64,000 nt of DNA. Origin: Brachionus manjavacas. Its lineage: Eukaryota > Rotifera > Eurotatoria > Ploima > Brachionidae. A program made the translations under genes and the position numbers. The stretch covers positions 6,262,001 to 6,326,000 of the forward strand of contig JAHQIY010000006.1 of NCBI GenBank assembly GCA_019054805.1, read 5' to 3'. The notes beneath the pieces are model-generated. The model searched no databases and had not been told where the DNA came from. It saw nothing but the letters and a program-made list of their open reading frames with translations. Positions 54,481 to 64,000 of this stretch are shown in pieces. The stretch's first letter is position 1, and every line of letters begins with the position of its first letter.

Positions 54481-56641
54481 ATTTTACCAAGGACTTTTAT
54501 TTGTTTGATAAATGAGCCTTCAGGCAATTTGAATTTATTGTAATAGAGATTTAGATATGATAATAATTCGTCCATTGGATTATCCTTTTTTATTTGATGG
54601 TAAAAAAAGATCTTAGACTTGTAATAAATTCTGCTTATTGATTTGACATTTAACGCCTCCAACAAAGCAGTATTTTTCGTGAATTTTGATAATCCTATGA
54701 TACGTTTAATAATACAGGCTTGTGATTTATCATAAATTTTAAGCTTACTTTTTTTAATATGACAAATTTCTATGCCATAATTAAAAATAGGCTGACAATA
54801 AATGCTATACAGTCTAGCTAAGATTTTAGATTCTAGATCAAATGCTCTACTACCAACTCCATTTAAGGAGTATAGAGCTTTTTGTACTTTTTTGAATTTT
54901 TCATCCCAATAATTTTCTTTAAAAACATGATGGCCAATTGGTAAACCAAAGTAAAACAAACTGTTTACTTTTTGAACTTTAATTCCATTTAAGTAAAAAT
55001 CTCTAGATACATCATTTTTACTCCAATTTTTGAAATATAATGACCGATTTAGTCGGATTAAAATTTATTCTCCATAGTCTTCCAAATTCACCACACATAT
55101 TAAGCAAAATTTAAAGATTATATTTTGTTGCACTTAATAAAACAATGTCATCACAGTAGACAACTTTGGATGTATTAATTCTACTAATTCTTCATCCAAT
55201 TTTTAGACTCGTACAAACCTGTATTAACTCATCAATATAGAAGTTAAATAAATGTGGAGACAAACATACAATTGGACTCGAAAAAAACTCGTAATCGCCT
55301 TACTCGGAAAATTCGAGTTTATACTCGTACCCGTACTCGGCAAACTCGTAAAACTCGAGTATTTACTCGTGTAAAAACTCGAGTTAAAAATTATGAATTT
55401 CACTAGTCAAAATTTTTTTTGTTATATTTTTTAATAATTTTTAATAAAGTTTATTACTAAATCAAAATTTAATATCAAATCTATTTGAAAATATCTAATT
55501 TTAATAATTTTTTATTTCGCTTTGTTTTCCAATAAATCAACATTAACACGAATCAAATTTTTTCAATCAAAGTTTCTACACCATCTGCCAGAAACGAAAA
55601 CAGATTTGGCTTTGCTAACAAAGTCAAAAAATTATGAGTCTCATGAAAAAGTTGCGAGATTTAGTTTGCAAGAAGAGATTAAAAAAGAAAGAATCGATTT
55701 TTTAAATTTTATTGAAGACCAAACTGTTACTGGAAAGTGTACTAAGTCGTTTTGGAGTGAGTATGTTGAAAGATTTCCAAGACTAAGACAAGTTGCTTTA
55801 ATTCTTTTCTCGATTCCAGCTTCGACGGCTTTCATAGAAAGGTTCTTTAGTATATGTGGCTTAGTTTGCGACAAGCGTTCAATGAACATGGATCCTGAAA
55901 CTTGGCGAGTACGAGTTTTTTTCGAGTCTAATTATATGGAGACAAAACGCCACCTTGCTTAACACCTTCAGTTATTCCAATAAATTCAGATTTTTGATTT
56001 TCATATTTAATAATGATAAATGAAACATTATAATAATTGAAGAGAACTCTCCAAAACATCTCATGAATCGTTTCCTTTAATTTAAAAAATAGACCAGTTC
56101 TCAATAGCTTGTCAAATGCATTTTGGGCATCTAAACTTGCTAAATAAACATTTGTGTTATTAATATTATAATAGTTGATAGTTTCATTAACCATAAATTA
56201 CGCATGTTTACATGAATATCTGTTTTTGTAACCAATTTGATTTGTATTTATTATACTTATAATATCGATATTTTGAAGAATTATTTGTTCCAAGACATTG
56301 GCAAAGCACGAGGATACTGAAATTGGTCTAAAATCGCTAGGTTGATTGTTAGCTATTTTACTCTTTGGTATTGGCGTTACTATTGAGACATTGAAATCAT
56401 TTGTTATAATTCCATAATTGAAAATTAATGTGTAGAATTTTTGCAATACAATCATTAAAGATGGGGACTTGGAATATTTAAGCATTTCAGCAGGAAAATT
56501 GTCATGTCCAACTGCTTTATTTGACTTGAGATTATTAATAGCCGACTTAACTTCAAATTCAGTAACTGGATAATCATAAACTTTCTTTTTGATTGATTCA
56601 TAGAATAACACTGTGTCTTCTTCTATCTTTTTTCGTTCCAA
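54480..56641 (-). mobile_element. Second, unrelated non-LTR retrotransposon relic (reverse transcriptase)
   Basis: Minus-strand pieces in order are: 56198-56641 with AINNLKSNKAVGHDNFPAEM, VTPIPKS, DFRPISVSS; 55928-56194 with YLASLDAQNAFDKL and EGVKQGGVLSP; after an insertion, PHLFNFYIDEL and VVYCDDIVLLSAT (about 55130-55260), the Y-C-D-D catalytic box; then the C-terminal CQPIFNYGIEICHIKKSK, joined to the truncated LINE near 54480. A stop after YSCKHA and further stops and frameshifts show decay. The clade was not determined. Confidence 0.8.
55265..55936 (+). mobile_element. hAT element inserted into the LINE reverse transcriptase
   Basis: TGGAGACAAA occurs at 55255-55264 and 55937-55946; an 8-bp part is probably the true duplication. 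The left end ATTGGACTCGAAAAAAACTC and the inverted right end ATTAGACTCGAAAAAAACTC pair well. The left subterminal 120 bp contain about a dozen ACTCG or CGAGT motifs. The frame 55522-55962 encodes FWSEYVERFPRLRQVALI, IPASTAFIERFFSICG and DKRSMNMDPET: the hAT dimerisation region. The rest of the transposase is missing, so the copy is internally deleted. The insertion falls exactly within the LSP codons of the LINE. Confidence 0.85.
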
Positions 56642-58000
56642 ATTTTCAACAGCATTATCCGCCGAGAATAAATCGTGATAATAAATTTCAAAATTCTTTA
56701 AACTTACATTTTTAGGTTTGAATGACGATTTATTCTTAAACTTTGAAATTAATGCAAAAAAATAATGCCAAAATGTTTTATTGTCAAAAAATAATTAAGG
56801 AAAATAATACTAAAATGATTTGTTGCTAATAAGTTAGATAATGTTACAAAAATCTAATGATAAAGTAATCTAACAATATTTTATTTTGTAGAAGAATTTG
56901 GCTCGGTACAAATTTACAAATAAATAAAAATGTTAGCACAAATAAAAATTAACATTCGGTCTATAATTTCAAATTTAAAATTTTTGATTGATTCTAATTT
57001 TTACTTTTTTAATTATCTTCATATTATTTTCTACTTCATATTCATCTTTATTTATTTTTGAACTTTTTTTTTTAATCTCTAATTATAACTCGTCTTAGAT
57101 TAAAAAAATAAATCAAAAAATTTTTTTTATTTAAGAAGAATTATCTATCTTGCTACTTCAGTTTAAGTTAACTTTTTTTGATTTTTATATTCTCGTATTT
57201 TGATTATTTCTTTACTCTTCTTTGCTTTTTTTCAGAGGAAGCGGTTTATAAGTTAGCAAAAAGTTATTAAACCTTTATCTTTTAACTTTGTTATTTAAAG
57301 TTTAAATCCAATTCCTTTAATGAAATAAACATTTATTTAGAAAGCTTAAGTCCATTGAATATTTTAAAAGAATAATTTGAAAGAAAATTTATGGAACAGC
57401 AATTATAAACTGTTGTAATTTATTATAAACTATTATATTCGAAATATGATGGAATAACTTTTGAATACTTCTATTAAAAACTAATAAATTGGTTTGTTAA
57501 TAAAAGATAAATGTTGAAGTTTTCAAAAATTTAAGCTGTCATTTTTCAATAACATTAATTGAATTGTGGAAAAATTTGAATGGTTTACTTTGAATATCTT
57601 GCTGTTGATTTTTTTCAAATAATTCTCTCTGCAATTTTTTTATTTTTTACTTTTTTAAAGCTTAAAATTTTGAATAACGTTATCATCCGAATTGAGTGAA
57701 ATGTCTTTAAAATAGAGTACTCTATTTTAGTGACATGTTATTCAAAATTGAGCACTGTTTAAAAAAAATAAAAATTCAATTTCAGTAATATGTTAGTGAT
57801 ATGTTGAACACATTTTAAAACTATTAAAAATTGTTTAATTTTTTTTAAAATGAAAATTTAATTAACTTCGCTTTTTGATAATGTTAAAGTCGGATGATTT
57901 TTATAACATGAATCAAATTTATTCATTTTTTAAGACAAGTCATTAAAATTGAACATTACTCTTTCCTAAAACCAGTGCTCATTTTTTGGGGACATATCAA
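56642..58000. other. AT-rich region with LINE tail and palindrome
   Basis: No gene. At 56889-56931 GGCTCGGTACAAATTTACAA with AAAT repeats resembles other LINE 3' tails in the window. A perfect 20-bp palindrome AAAATAGAGTACTCTATTTT at about 57709-57728 is nested in a wider imperfect one (57668-57743). Confidence 0.5.
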
Positions 58001-58002
58001 AT

Positions 58003-58255
58003 TTGGTGGAAAGAAGAAAAAGAGGTGATTTAATTCAATTATACAAGTTCATGCATGGAATAGAATTGGTTGAAAAAAGCAACAATTTTTATGTCACCAA
58101 AATCCAAGGAAGAGGTCACTGCTTCAGATATCATAAAAAAATTTCGAGGCTCCAACATAGAGACAACTTTTTAACAGAACCGCTACGATATGGAACTCAC
58201 TGCCAAATCAATTTGTTGAAGCCCCCAAAACTATTACTACTACTACTATATCATT
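58003..58255 (+). pseudogene. LINE 3' tail (CR1/L2-like), plus orientation
   Basis: VERRKRGDLIQLYKFMHGIE, GRGHCFRYHKK and HRDNFL are in one frame. After a one-base shift near 58175 the family ending NRTATIWNSLPNQFVEAP follows. Same family as 30060-30445, independently inserted and frameshifted. Confidence 0.85.
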
Positions 58256-58374
58256 ATTTGATTTAGTCACATGTCCCTAAATTCTGATAATTACGATATA
58301 TCTTTTTTTTAACTTTCCTCATATCAGCTGTTATCAGCTATTTTCATTTGATATCAAATAATATCAGGTGAATT

Positions 58375-58620
58375 AAAATTTGAACTTCTATATGGTTTAT
58401 TTTTTTGTCTTTGAATTACAAAATGTATCCAATGTTAAAAATAACATTGAAAAAATGCGATGTTTCAAATATTTTTTTCAGTTTTAAAAAATAATAATTT
58501 TAAGTTAATATTGCAAGCATTTTCATATTTGAAATTAAACTCGTTAGTGAAATAGAATGAGTTTAATTTTTATTTGGAAATTTGAAAAAAATATTTTAAA
58601 AATTCTTTTTTACTTTTAAA
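58375..58620. repeat. Left arm of a long inverted repeat
   Basis: GAATTACAAAATGTATCCAA, TGCGATGTTTCAAATATTTT and AACTCGTTAGTGAAATAGAA occur here in order. Inverted equivalents are at 62330-62400 and 61485-61690. A partial copy in the same orientation is at 60348-60480. The set looks like termini of one repeat family. Confidence 0.75.
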
Positions 58621-59138
58621 CAATTCATTTATTTATTTTCTACACAGCAAATGCACCTTCAGAATAAATACACATGAAAAATCTAAAAAAAAAAAGTTAA
58701 AAAATATAAAATAAAATAAAATAAAAATGAACAAAACTCAAAACGATCAATTCAATTTTTGATTATTAAATAAATTGTCATTAGTGCAGAGGTATATTTT
58801 TGAATTTAAACATACTTTGTTAAATTGAAAGGTAAACTCTGCAAAAGTCTGCAAAAAATAACTTATTTAATAAAGTATCATTAATTAAGATCATCATTAA
58901 TCTTGTCTAAATATGTGTTATTATGAGAATATAAAACACAAATGTGATTGATGCTTTCTTTTGTATTTGCACAGAAAAACGTTTTTCTTTTATTAATCTT
59001 TTATTTTTTAAAACGAAACTACATAAATAGAAATATTAAGTTTCAGTTCCAATTCTGAATCAAATGTTTGTATTTTAATTTAACAAACAAAATGATGCAA
59101 CATCATCAAACGACATTTGTTGAATGCGTGTAATCACT
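58621..59138. other. AT-rich region with a small repeat copy
   Basis: 58785-58860 carries GCAGAGGTATATTTTTG and GGTAAACTCTGCAAAAGTC, a one-ended copy of the repeat at 16151-16330. Nothing else is recognised. Confidence 0.5.
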
Positions 59139-59540
59139 AGCCTTCGACAAGGTTCCTCACGCTAATAAATAAACTCAGCAGTGATGGCATTCCCGGTCAA
59201 CTTCTGGGCTGGATTAAACTTTTCCTGGAGAAAAGGAAGCAGCGTATCGGGAAGCAGCAAATTAGAAAGATGCCACCTCGGGAGTATTACAGGGCTCACG
59301 GTGTATCAAAAGCTGACCAAGTAATAGGAATGTTAAAACATACATTTGTGTCTAGGGATGAGGAACTATGAGCCTCACTCAATCGCACCTACATTCCTCC
59401 GCATCTGGAGTTTGCAGTGTCTGCTTGGAACCCGTTTCTCAGAAAATATATTGAAACCCTTGAAAAAGTCTAGAGAAGAGTAACGAAAGTCCCCACTACT
59501 TTGAAAGTCATTGACTCCTTTAAAATCAAATACAACATCT
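59139..59540 (+). pseudogene. Decayed, internally deleted LINE reverse transcriptase
   Basis: Broken plus-strand frames read AFDKVPH, LSSDGIPGQLLGWIKLFLEK, RKQRIGKQQIRKMPP, then jump to SKADQVIGMLKHTFVSRDEE, YIPPHLEFAVSAWNPFL and YIETLEKV-RRVTK. These are jockey/CR1-type RT and C-terminal segments. The FADD region is deleted. The patch is visibly less AT-rich than its surroundings, which suggests a younger age or another source. Confidence 0.75.
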
Positions 59541-60347
59541 ACTAATACTACTAAATTTTACTCACAGTAATAGAGGATACCAAAAAAACACTTTTCAGCA
59601 AATATTAGAAGAATAAGGTGGGTTTTTAGGACAGTATTTGGGCGCAAGTTTTTTTTCCATAGTAGAAATGGTGGAGATTTTAGTTAAAATACTCATTTGG
59701 ATTTAAGAAAAAAGAACTAATAAAAATTCAACTTCCTATAAATAAAATGTAATAATAAACTCAACAAAAAAATCATCAAGAAACATTCCTTTTTATTTTA
59801 ACTACCTAGATCTCGCTTTCATTTATTTTTCAAAAAACAGTTATCTCAGATTTCGAATGCATTAAAATGAATCTAAGATTTTTATGAGATCCAAATTTGA
59901 AAAATAAATTAAAATTCTCTTAAGCATCTCATTGATGAAATTTAAGTCTCTATACAATAAAATAAATTTAAGATTTAATTGTCTTTATTTTTTTTTCTAA
60001 TAGAAAAATTAAAGCTTTAATAATTTAATCTAATTTTTAATTATTTTTTTAAATATTTTTCGAAATAACAAAAGAAAATCTTAAGATTTTTAAAATTTTT
60101 TAAAATATTTTCAATGATTCAACCAGTCCTAAAATCCTTAATGGTATCCTTCTATTCAGTTGTTGTAAAAATGATATTCATAATTCACTAAGCCTAAACT
60201 AGAATTGTAATAATTATGTTGTTTTTTAAGAGTTTATTAATTTATTTTTTAATCACGCTTAGTAATTAAACTCATTATGCCATTGAATTTTACAAACTTT
60301 AAAAAAATAAATTTTATAGTTCATTGAGAACACAAATAATATAATTT

Positions 60348-60480
60348 GGTTTAATTTTTTGTGTTTGAATTACAAAATGTATCCAATTTTAAAATAACAT
60401 TGAAAAATTGCGATGTTTCAAATATTTTTTTCAGTTCCAAAAAAAAAATTATTTTAAATTAGAGTTGCGAGCATGAAAAC
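60348..60480. repeat. Additional copy of the inverted-repeat arm
   Basis: GAATTACAAAATGTATCCAA and GCGATGTTTCAAATATTTTT repeat the start of 58375-58620 in the same orientation, then diverge. Confidence 0.7.
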
Positions 60481-60688
60481 TTAGTTTTTTTTTTAAATTA
60501 AAATAAATTTTGACATTGAGTTTGTGATATGATGATCCTTAAAGATAATATTAATAGTTTAAATAAGTTACTACGCTCTGTTTTTCATTTTTCATAAATT
60601 AAGTTTTTGTTGTTTTTGTAATATGCACCAAACGAAAGTAAATTATCACTAAAGTCAAAATTTTATAAGAAGAAAACCAAGTTTTTCA

Positions 60689-61321
60689 GGTCTAGTGGTT
60701 TAGGTAAACTATGGTTCACCTCTTACTGGAGCAATTCTTGCTCTCAGGTTTTATGAACTATTAGTTGACCTAATCCAAAAATTGTTCACCTATTTTGAAA
60801 TTTTTTCATCTAATTAGAAAAAATCTAATGTAATGATAAAAAATAAGATAGAAAAAATAATTACAAAGAAAATTTAAAGTTTGGCAGAGTAAGTAAATTT
60901 TGCGAAATAGATGAATCTATGTCCCTAAAGTCAAACACTTAGTGTGAAAGATTAATTTCAATTATCTTTAATTTCTATTATTGATGCTGAAAGGCAAAGA
61001 TTTAAGTAGAGAGCGCATTTGGCTATTTGAAATTGTTGAAGGAATAATACCAAGTCAACCAGATCAGAGCAAATGCTAAGCTATTTCTAAAGCTCTTTCA
61101 AATTAAATTATTAACAATTTTTTATATCAGTTTCGAGAATTAGGCATTCTATTAAATTGATTTTTTCAATTTGTTCACATAATCTAAAAATTGCTCATCT
61201 TTTTCTATTCTGGTTCACCCTAATGCTATTTTGAACAAAAAAATTGGATGAACCAATGGTTCACAAAATCTGAGACAAGAATTTTTCGGATAATATGTGA
61301 TTCACCTAGCCGATAAGACCC
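60689..61321. mobile_element. MULE-type MITE with 9-bp TSD and ~80-bp TIRs
   Basis: AGTTTTTCA at 60680-60688 and 61322-61330 are exact 9-bp duplications. Ends are GGTCTAGTGGTTTAGGT and, inverted, GGGTCTTATCGGCTAGGT. Similarity of the arms continues through AATTCTTG, CTCAG, TTTTATGAAC for about 80 bp with mismatches. The 633 bp have no open frame. The 9-bp duplication is the reason for the Mutator-like call. Confidence 0.8.
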
Positions 61322-61360
61322 AGTTTTTCAACGACTGAATATAAACTTTAATCTAAATGA

Positions 61361-61361
<1 letters not shown>

Positions 61362-61396
<35 letters not shown>

Positions 61397-61397
61397 T
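61362..61397. repeat. Long T homopolymer run
   Basis: About 33-36 consecutive T, the longest homopolymer in the window. It lies about 45 bp before a LINE-tail motif (TTCTGAAGGAGCATTTGCTC at 61450) that also occurs at 38331. Confidence 0.8.
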
Positions 61398-61484
61398 CAT
61401 TTTTTTTTATATTATATAACTTTTTTTTAGTTATTTCATATGTTTTTATTCTGAAGGAGCATTTGCTCGGTAAAAAATAGATAG

Positions 61485-61690
61485 ATGAATTGTATTGAAA
61501 AAGAATTTTCAAAATTTTTTTTCAAATTTCCAAATAAAAATTAAACTCATTCTATTTCACTAACGAGTTTAATTTCAATTATAAGATGCTTGCAATATTA
61601 ACTTAACTTAACTTAAATTATTTTTTTTTTTAAAGCTGAAAATAATATTTGAAACATCGCACTTTTTCAATGGACGTTATTACTTCTGCT
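61485..61690. repeat. Right arm of the long inverted repeat (inner part)
   Basis: Inverted counterpart of 58430-58620, including a long near-identical stretch around AAACTCATTCTATTTCACTA. The outermost part of this arm continues at 62330-62400 after an insertion. Confidence 0.75.
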
Positions 61691-62330
61691 GGCAATTTTT
61701 TTCACCTGCTTGTAAAATTATGTTTATGATAGCAAAAATAAAAGTAAAAAAAAAATAACCAAAAATATTTTGATAAAATTTTACTCATATTAAGTTTGAA
61801 AAGAAGAAAAAAGAAATTAAGCTTAGAACCGACAAAAAAATTAAAATTTCATATGTAAATATCGAATTTAATTTTTTCGCTGTCTTTTTGGTTATCTGAC
61901 AGAATTATTTTCTGTATTTCTTTTTTTAGTTGTAGAACCACGAGGTCTGCTACAGCGTTTTGGACCATTTGAAGATTCTTGTGCATCAGCTTGATAATTT
62001 TGATCAATATTTGAATCGTTCGGTTCATCTAATTGTAAAGGATTTGATAAGTTTTCACTATTTATAACATTGGATAAATCGTAATACTCTTGAAACGAAT
62101 TTTCCAAAGGAGTAGCTTGTTGCTGTTGCTATCAAGTGTTAAGTAATTCAAATTGTCGATTAATATTAACTGATTTTTTTCTTTCATTTATTTCAAAATT
62201 AGCTAGCAGGTATTAATTTTTTTGAAGCATAAAATAAAATTTATCTATCATTAATTAATTTTTTTTACTAGCAGTTATAAAAAAAATTTACAAGCAGAAG
62301 AAAAAAATTTACTAGCAGAAAGAAATAGAT
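61678..62330 (-). mobile_element. Insertion with TTCTGCT inverted ends, small AT-hook-like ORF
   Basis: The left end TTCTGCTGGCAATTTTTTTC and the inverted right end TTCTGCTAGTAAATTTTTTTC bracket about 650 bp that interrupt the arm of the larger inverted repeat. A second CTGCTTGTAAA motif follows inside each end. On the minus strand, ATG 62107 to 61892 encodes 71 aa: acidic, then GPKRCSRPRGSTTKKRN, an AT-hook-like R-P-R-G-S core. It could be the N-terminal DNA-binding piece of a transposase. No target duplication was clear. Confidence 0.6.
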
Positions 62331-62400
62331 CTCTTTTTCAATGTTATTTCAACATTGGATACATTTTGTAATTCAAACACAAAAAATTAAACCATTTTTA

Positions 62401-63229
62401 TTGTCATTTAAAAAATATTCTTTGTTTCATTATTAGTCTATTTTAACTTTTTTTTAATTTGTAATGAATCATTTAGTTTTCTGACATTATTTTTTAAAAA
62501 AACTTTTTTGAAACTAAAACAGCATAGTAATAGTAGCAATAGAAATTATTTTATCAAAACCTACCATAAAAACTTTGACTTAAGGCGGGAGGGTATAGAT
62601 TGTCCTTTTAGTACAGCAAGCTATAAATTTAATTTTCCAAAATATGAGACATTTTTTTTATCTGTGTTTATGACAATGATTGATTTTTTTTATTGTGACA
62701 AGATCACTTAAATTATGGGTACTATGGGACTATGAACCCAAGGCAGGTCAATTAGGATTGCTAACTAAATTCATCATTTTTTCTGATTATTCCAATTCTG
62801 TTGGTCTGAATCTTACCGAGATCTTATATAAGATCAAACTCAATTTCATTAGCTGATCTCAAAAGAAGCTTAAATATAGAGACTAAATAAGAATTTATGT
62901 TACAAGAAAATAAAATCATTCTTTTTATTTTCAAACTATCTCACGAGTTATTTTACGATCTTTTATAAAATCTCTTTCTTTCTATTCATTGTTTTCATCT
63001 TTGTCATCATTTACTCCTTCAACTTCTTCTTCCTCATTAAAAAAATAATTCTTACTATTTCCTCTAGGTTTCTTGCAACTTAAGAAAAACACAAGAAAAA
63101 AAAATTCTAATTTGTTTATATAATTATTTTTAATTTGGAAAAAAAGTTTTTTATTTTTGCTAGAATTAAAAAAATTTTAAATGAAGTCGACTTTTAACTT
63201 AAGTCATGTTAACCGGTTTTAGTTTTATT
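62401..63229. other. AT-rich region with transposon-derived scraps
   Basis: On the minus strand about 62990-63085 reads SCKKPRGNSKNYFFNEEEE and an acidic end with stop, like the C-terminus of a transposon protein. A 16-bp perfect palindrome GATCTTATATAAGATC sits at 62820-62835. No intact gene. Confidence 0.4.
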
Positions 63230-63560
63230 TTTACAAATTGATAAGCTTTCTGACCGTTCGACCAACCCTGAACAATTTCCTAACACCTTACCGAGATAAC
63301 TACTTAGTTTAACTTGTTTAATAAATAAGAATTATTTCATCAATTTCCTCCGTGAGGCTTTTTTTAGAAAATAAGTCGGTTAGCTTATCTGCAAGCTATT
63401 CAAAGATTACTTTGGGGTCATTAATTTTTTTACCATTAGGGCTGTAAACCATTTTGGTGGAATTTGCAATTATTTGGCATTAGTTGCGAATTCTTCCAAC
63501 TTTTCCCCAAAGCTTTGCATCAGATACTCTACAAGAATTAAGGTTAACTCAAGCTTTGCC
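63230..63560 (-). pseudogene. LINE relic, linker between endonuclease and reverse transcriptase
   Basis: Broken minus-strand frames give LTLILVEYLMQSFGEKLEEF, NGKKINDPKVIFE and LADKLTDLFSKKSLTEE, which resemble the pre-RT region of LINE ORF2 proteins. Several stops and shifts. Weak assignment. Confidence 0.45.
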
Positions 63561-63673
63561 TTATCGGTCAGCATGACGCATGTCATAAGTCACATTAAAG
63601 AACTTTCTGTCTTTCTTTTTTCTTTGACTAATTAAGATAAGATAAATTTAGGCAAACAATAAAAAGTACAGTA

Positions 63674-64000
63674 CAGTCCGTTTATAACGAACACGCTTAT
63701 AGTGAAAATTCGTTTTTAACGAAAATAAATTCTATATTTGGCAGAACAAGAATCTTTTCAATGTAATTTTTCTTATGGATATAACGAAGTTCGGATATTA
63801 CGAAAATTCGATTATTACGAATCACTTTTTAACAAATTTTAGTGAATTTCTCTTGGTTTATAACGTAGTTAGGAAAAAAAATATTTTTGGTTTCTTTGTT
63901 TTTGTTTGATTTTAAAGAACAAGTATTCCGCATATGTACAATTTCATGATTTTGCGAATATTGATCAAGATCTGGCCATACATCAAGAAAAAACAGACGA
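63674..64000. mobile_element. Terminal part of a pogo/Tigger-like element, cut by window end
   Basis: After TA 63672-63673 the sequence CAGTCCGTTTATAACGAACA begins, followed by several spaced TAACGAA, TTACGAA and TTATAACG motifs. Such CAGT ends with repeated ATAACGAA are typical of pogo-like Tc1/mariner elements. The other end and any transposase lie beyond 64000. Confidence 0.65.

Noticed and set aside
62508..62711. 67-codon plus-strand frame
   Set aside because: No homology, no ATG context support, and it lies among transposon fragments.

Overview
The window looks like nuclear DNA of an invertebrate animal. It is extremely AT-rich and has GT-AG introns, many of only 48-65 nt. Its genes are animal or ciliary: DNAAF1, SmB/SNRPB, CCDC34, hamartin/TSC1, the kinesin-2 subunit KIF3A, LIN54 and FBXL7. 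Hamartin together with motile-cilia genes argues against nematodes. The small introns, base composition and transposon mix would fit a rotifer-type lophotrochozoan such as Brachionus, but that placement is a guess. No bacterial operons, CRISPR arrays, tRNA or rRNA genes were seen. I built exon models by hand from splice signals, reading phase and similarity to remembered families; all introns quoted for the named genes keep frame.

Layout. 0.9-1.7 kb: 5' part of DNAAF1 (minus). 2.9-3.7 kb: a hAT MITE and a zinc-finger transposon relic. 4.6-5.9 kb: a Ly6/uPAR-type gene (plus) converging on SNRPB (minus). 6.2-10.9 kb: CCDC34 (plus), whose large intron holds a Tc1-like element interrupted by a second element with a captured mini-gene. 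11.1-18.2 kb: TSC1 (minus, 11 exons, 939 aa). 18.6-22.1 kb: KIF3A (plus, 9 exons, 671 aa), head to head with TSC1. 22.3-31.4 kb: a transposon-rich intergenic region with a decayed duplicate of the LIN54 5' end split by a MULE transposon, and a 3-kb TIR element loaded with a piggyBac relic, a hAT relic and a LINE tail. 31.5-41.2 kb: LIN54 (plus, 5 exons, 715 aa); intron 1 holds a large foldback structure that itself contains a hAT element. 41-50.7 kb: sparse, with part of an unrecognised spliced gene (46.6-47.9 kb) and a mariner-type MITE. 50.8-53.1 kb: FBXL7-like gene, an unbroken 773-codon reading frame in a GC-richer island. 53.4-64 kb: nested LINE, hAT, MULE and pogo-like relics.

Functional threads. 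Three ciliary genes (DNAAF1, CCDC34, KIF3A) each have an RFX X-box-like sequence about 90-115 bp upstream of the start codon; the DNAAF1 one is a perfect symmetric-type X-box. This suggests a ciliary transcription programme readable directly from the sequence. The other threads are mTOR control (TSC1), cell-cycle transcription (LIN54, DREAM/MuvB complex), splicing (SmB) and SCF ubiquitin ligase targeting (FBXL7).

Transposons dominate the remainder. Several can be delimited to the base by target-site duplications, and two cases show an order of insertion that can be read from the nesting.
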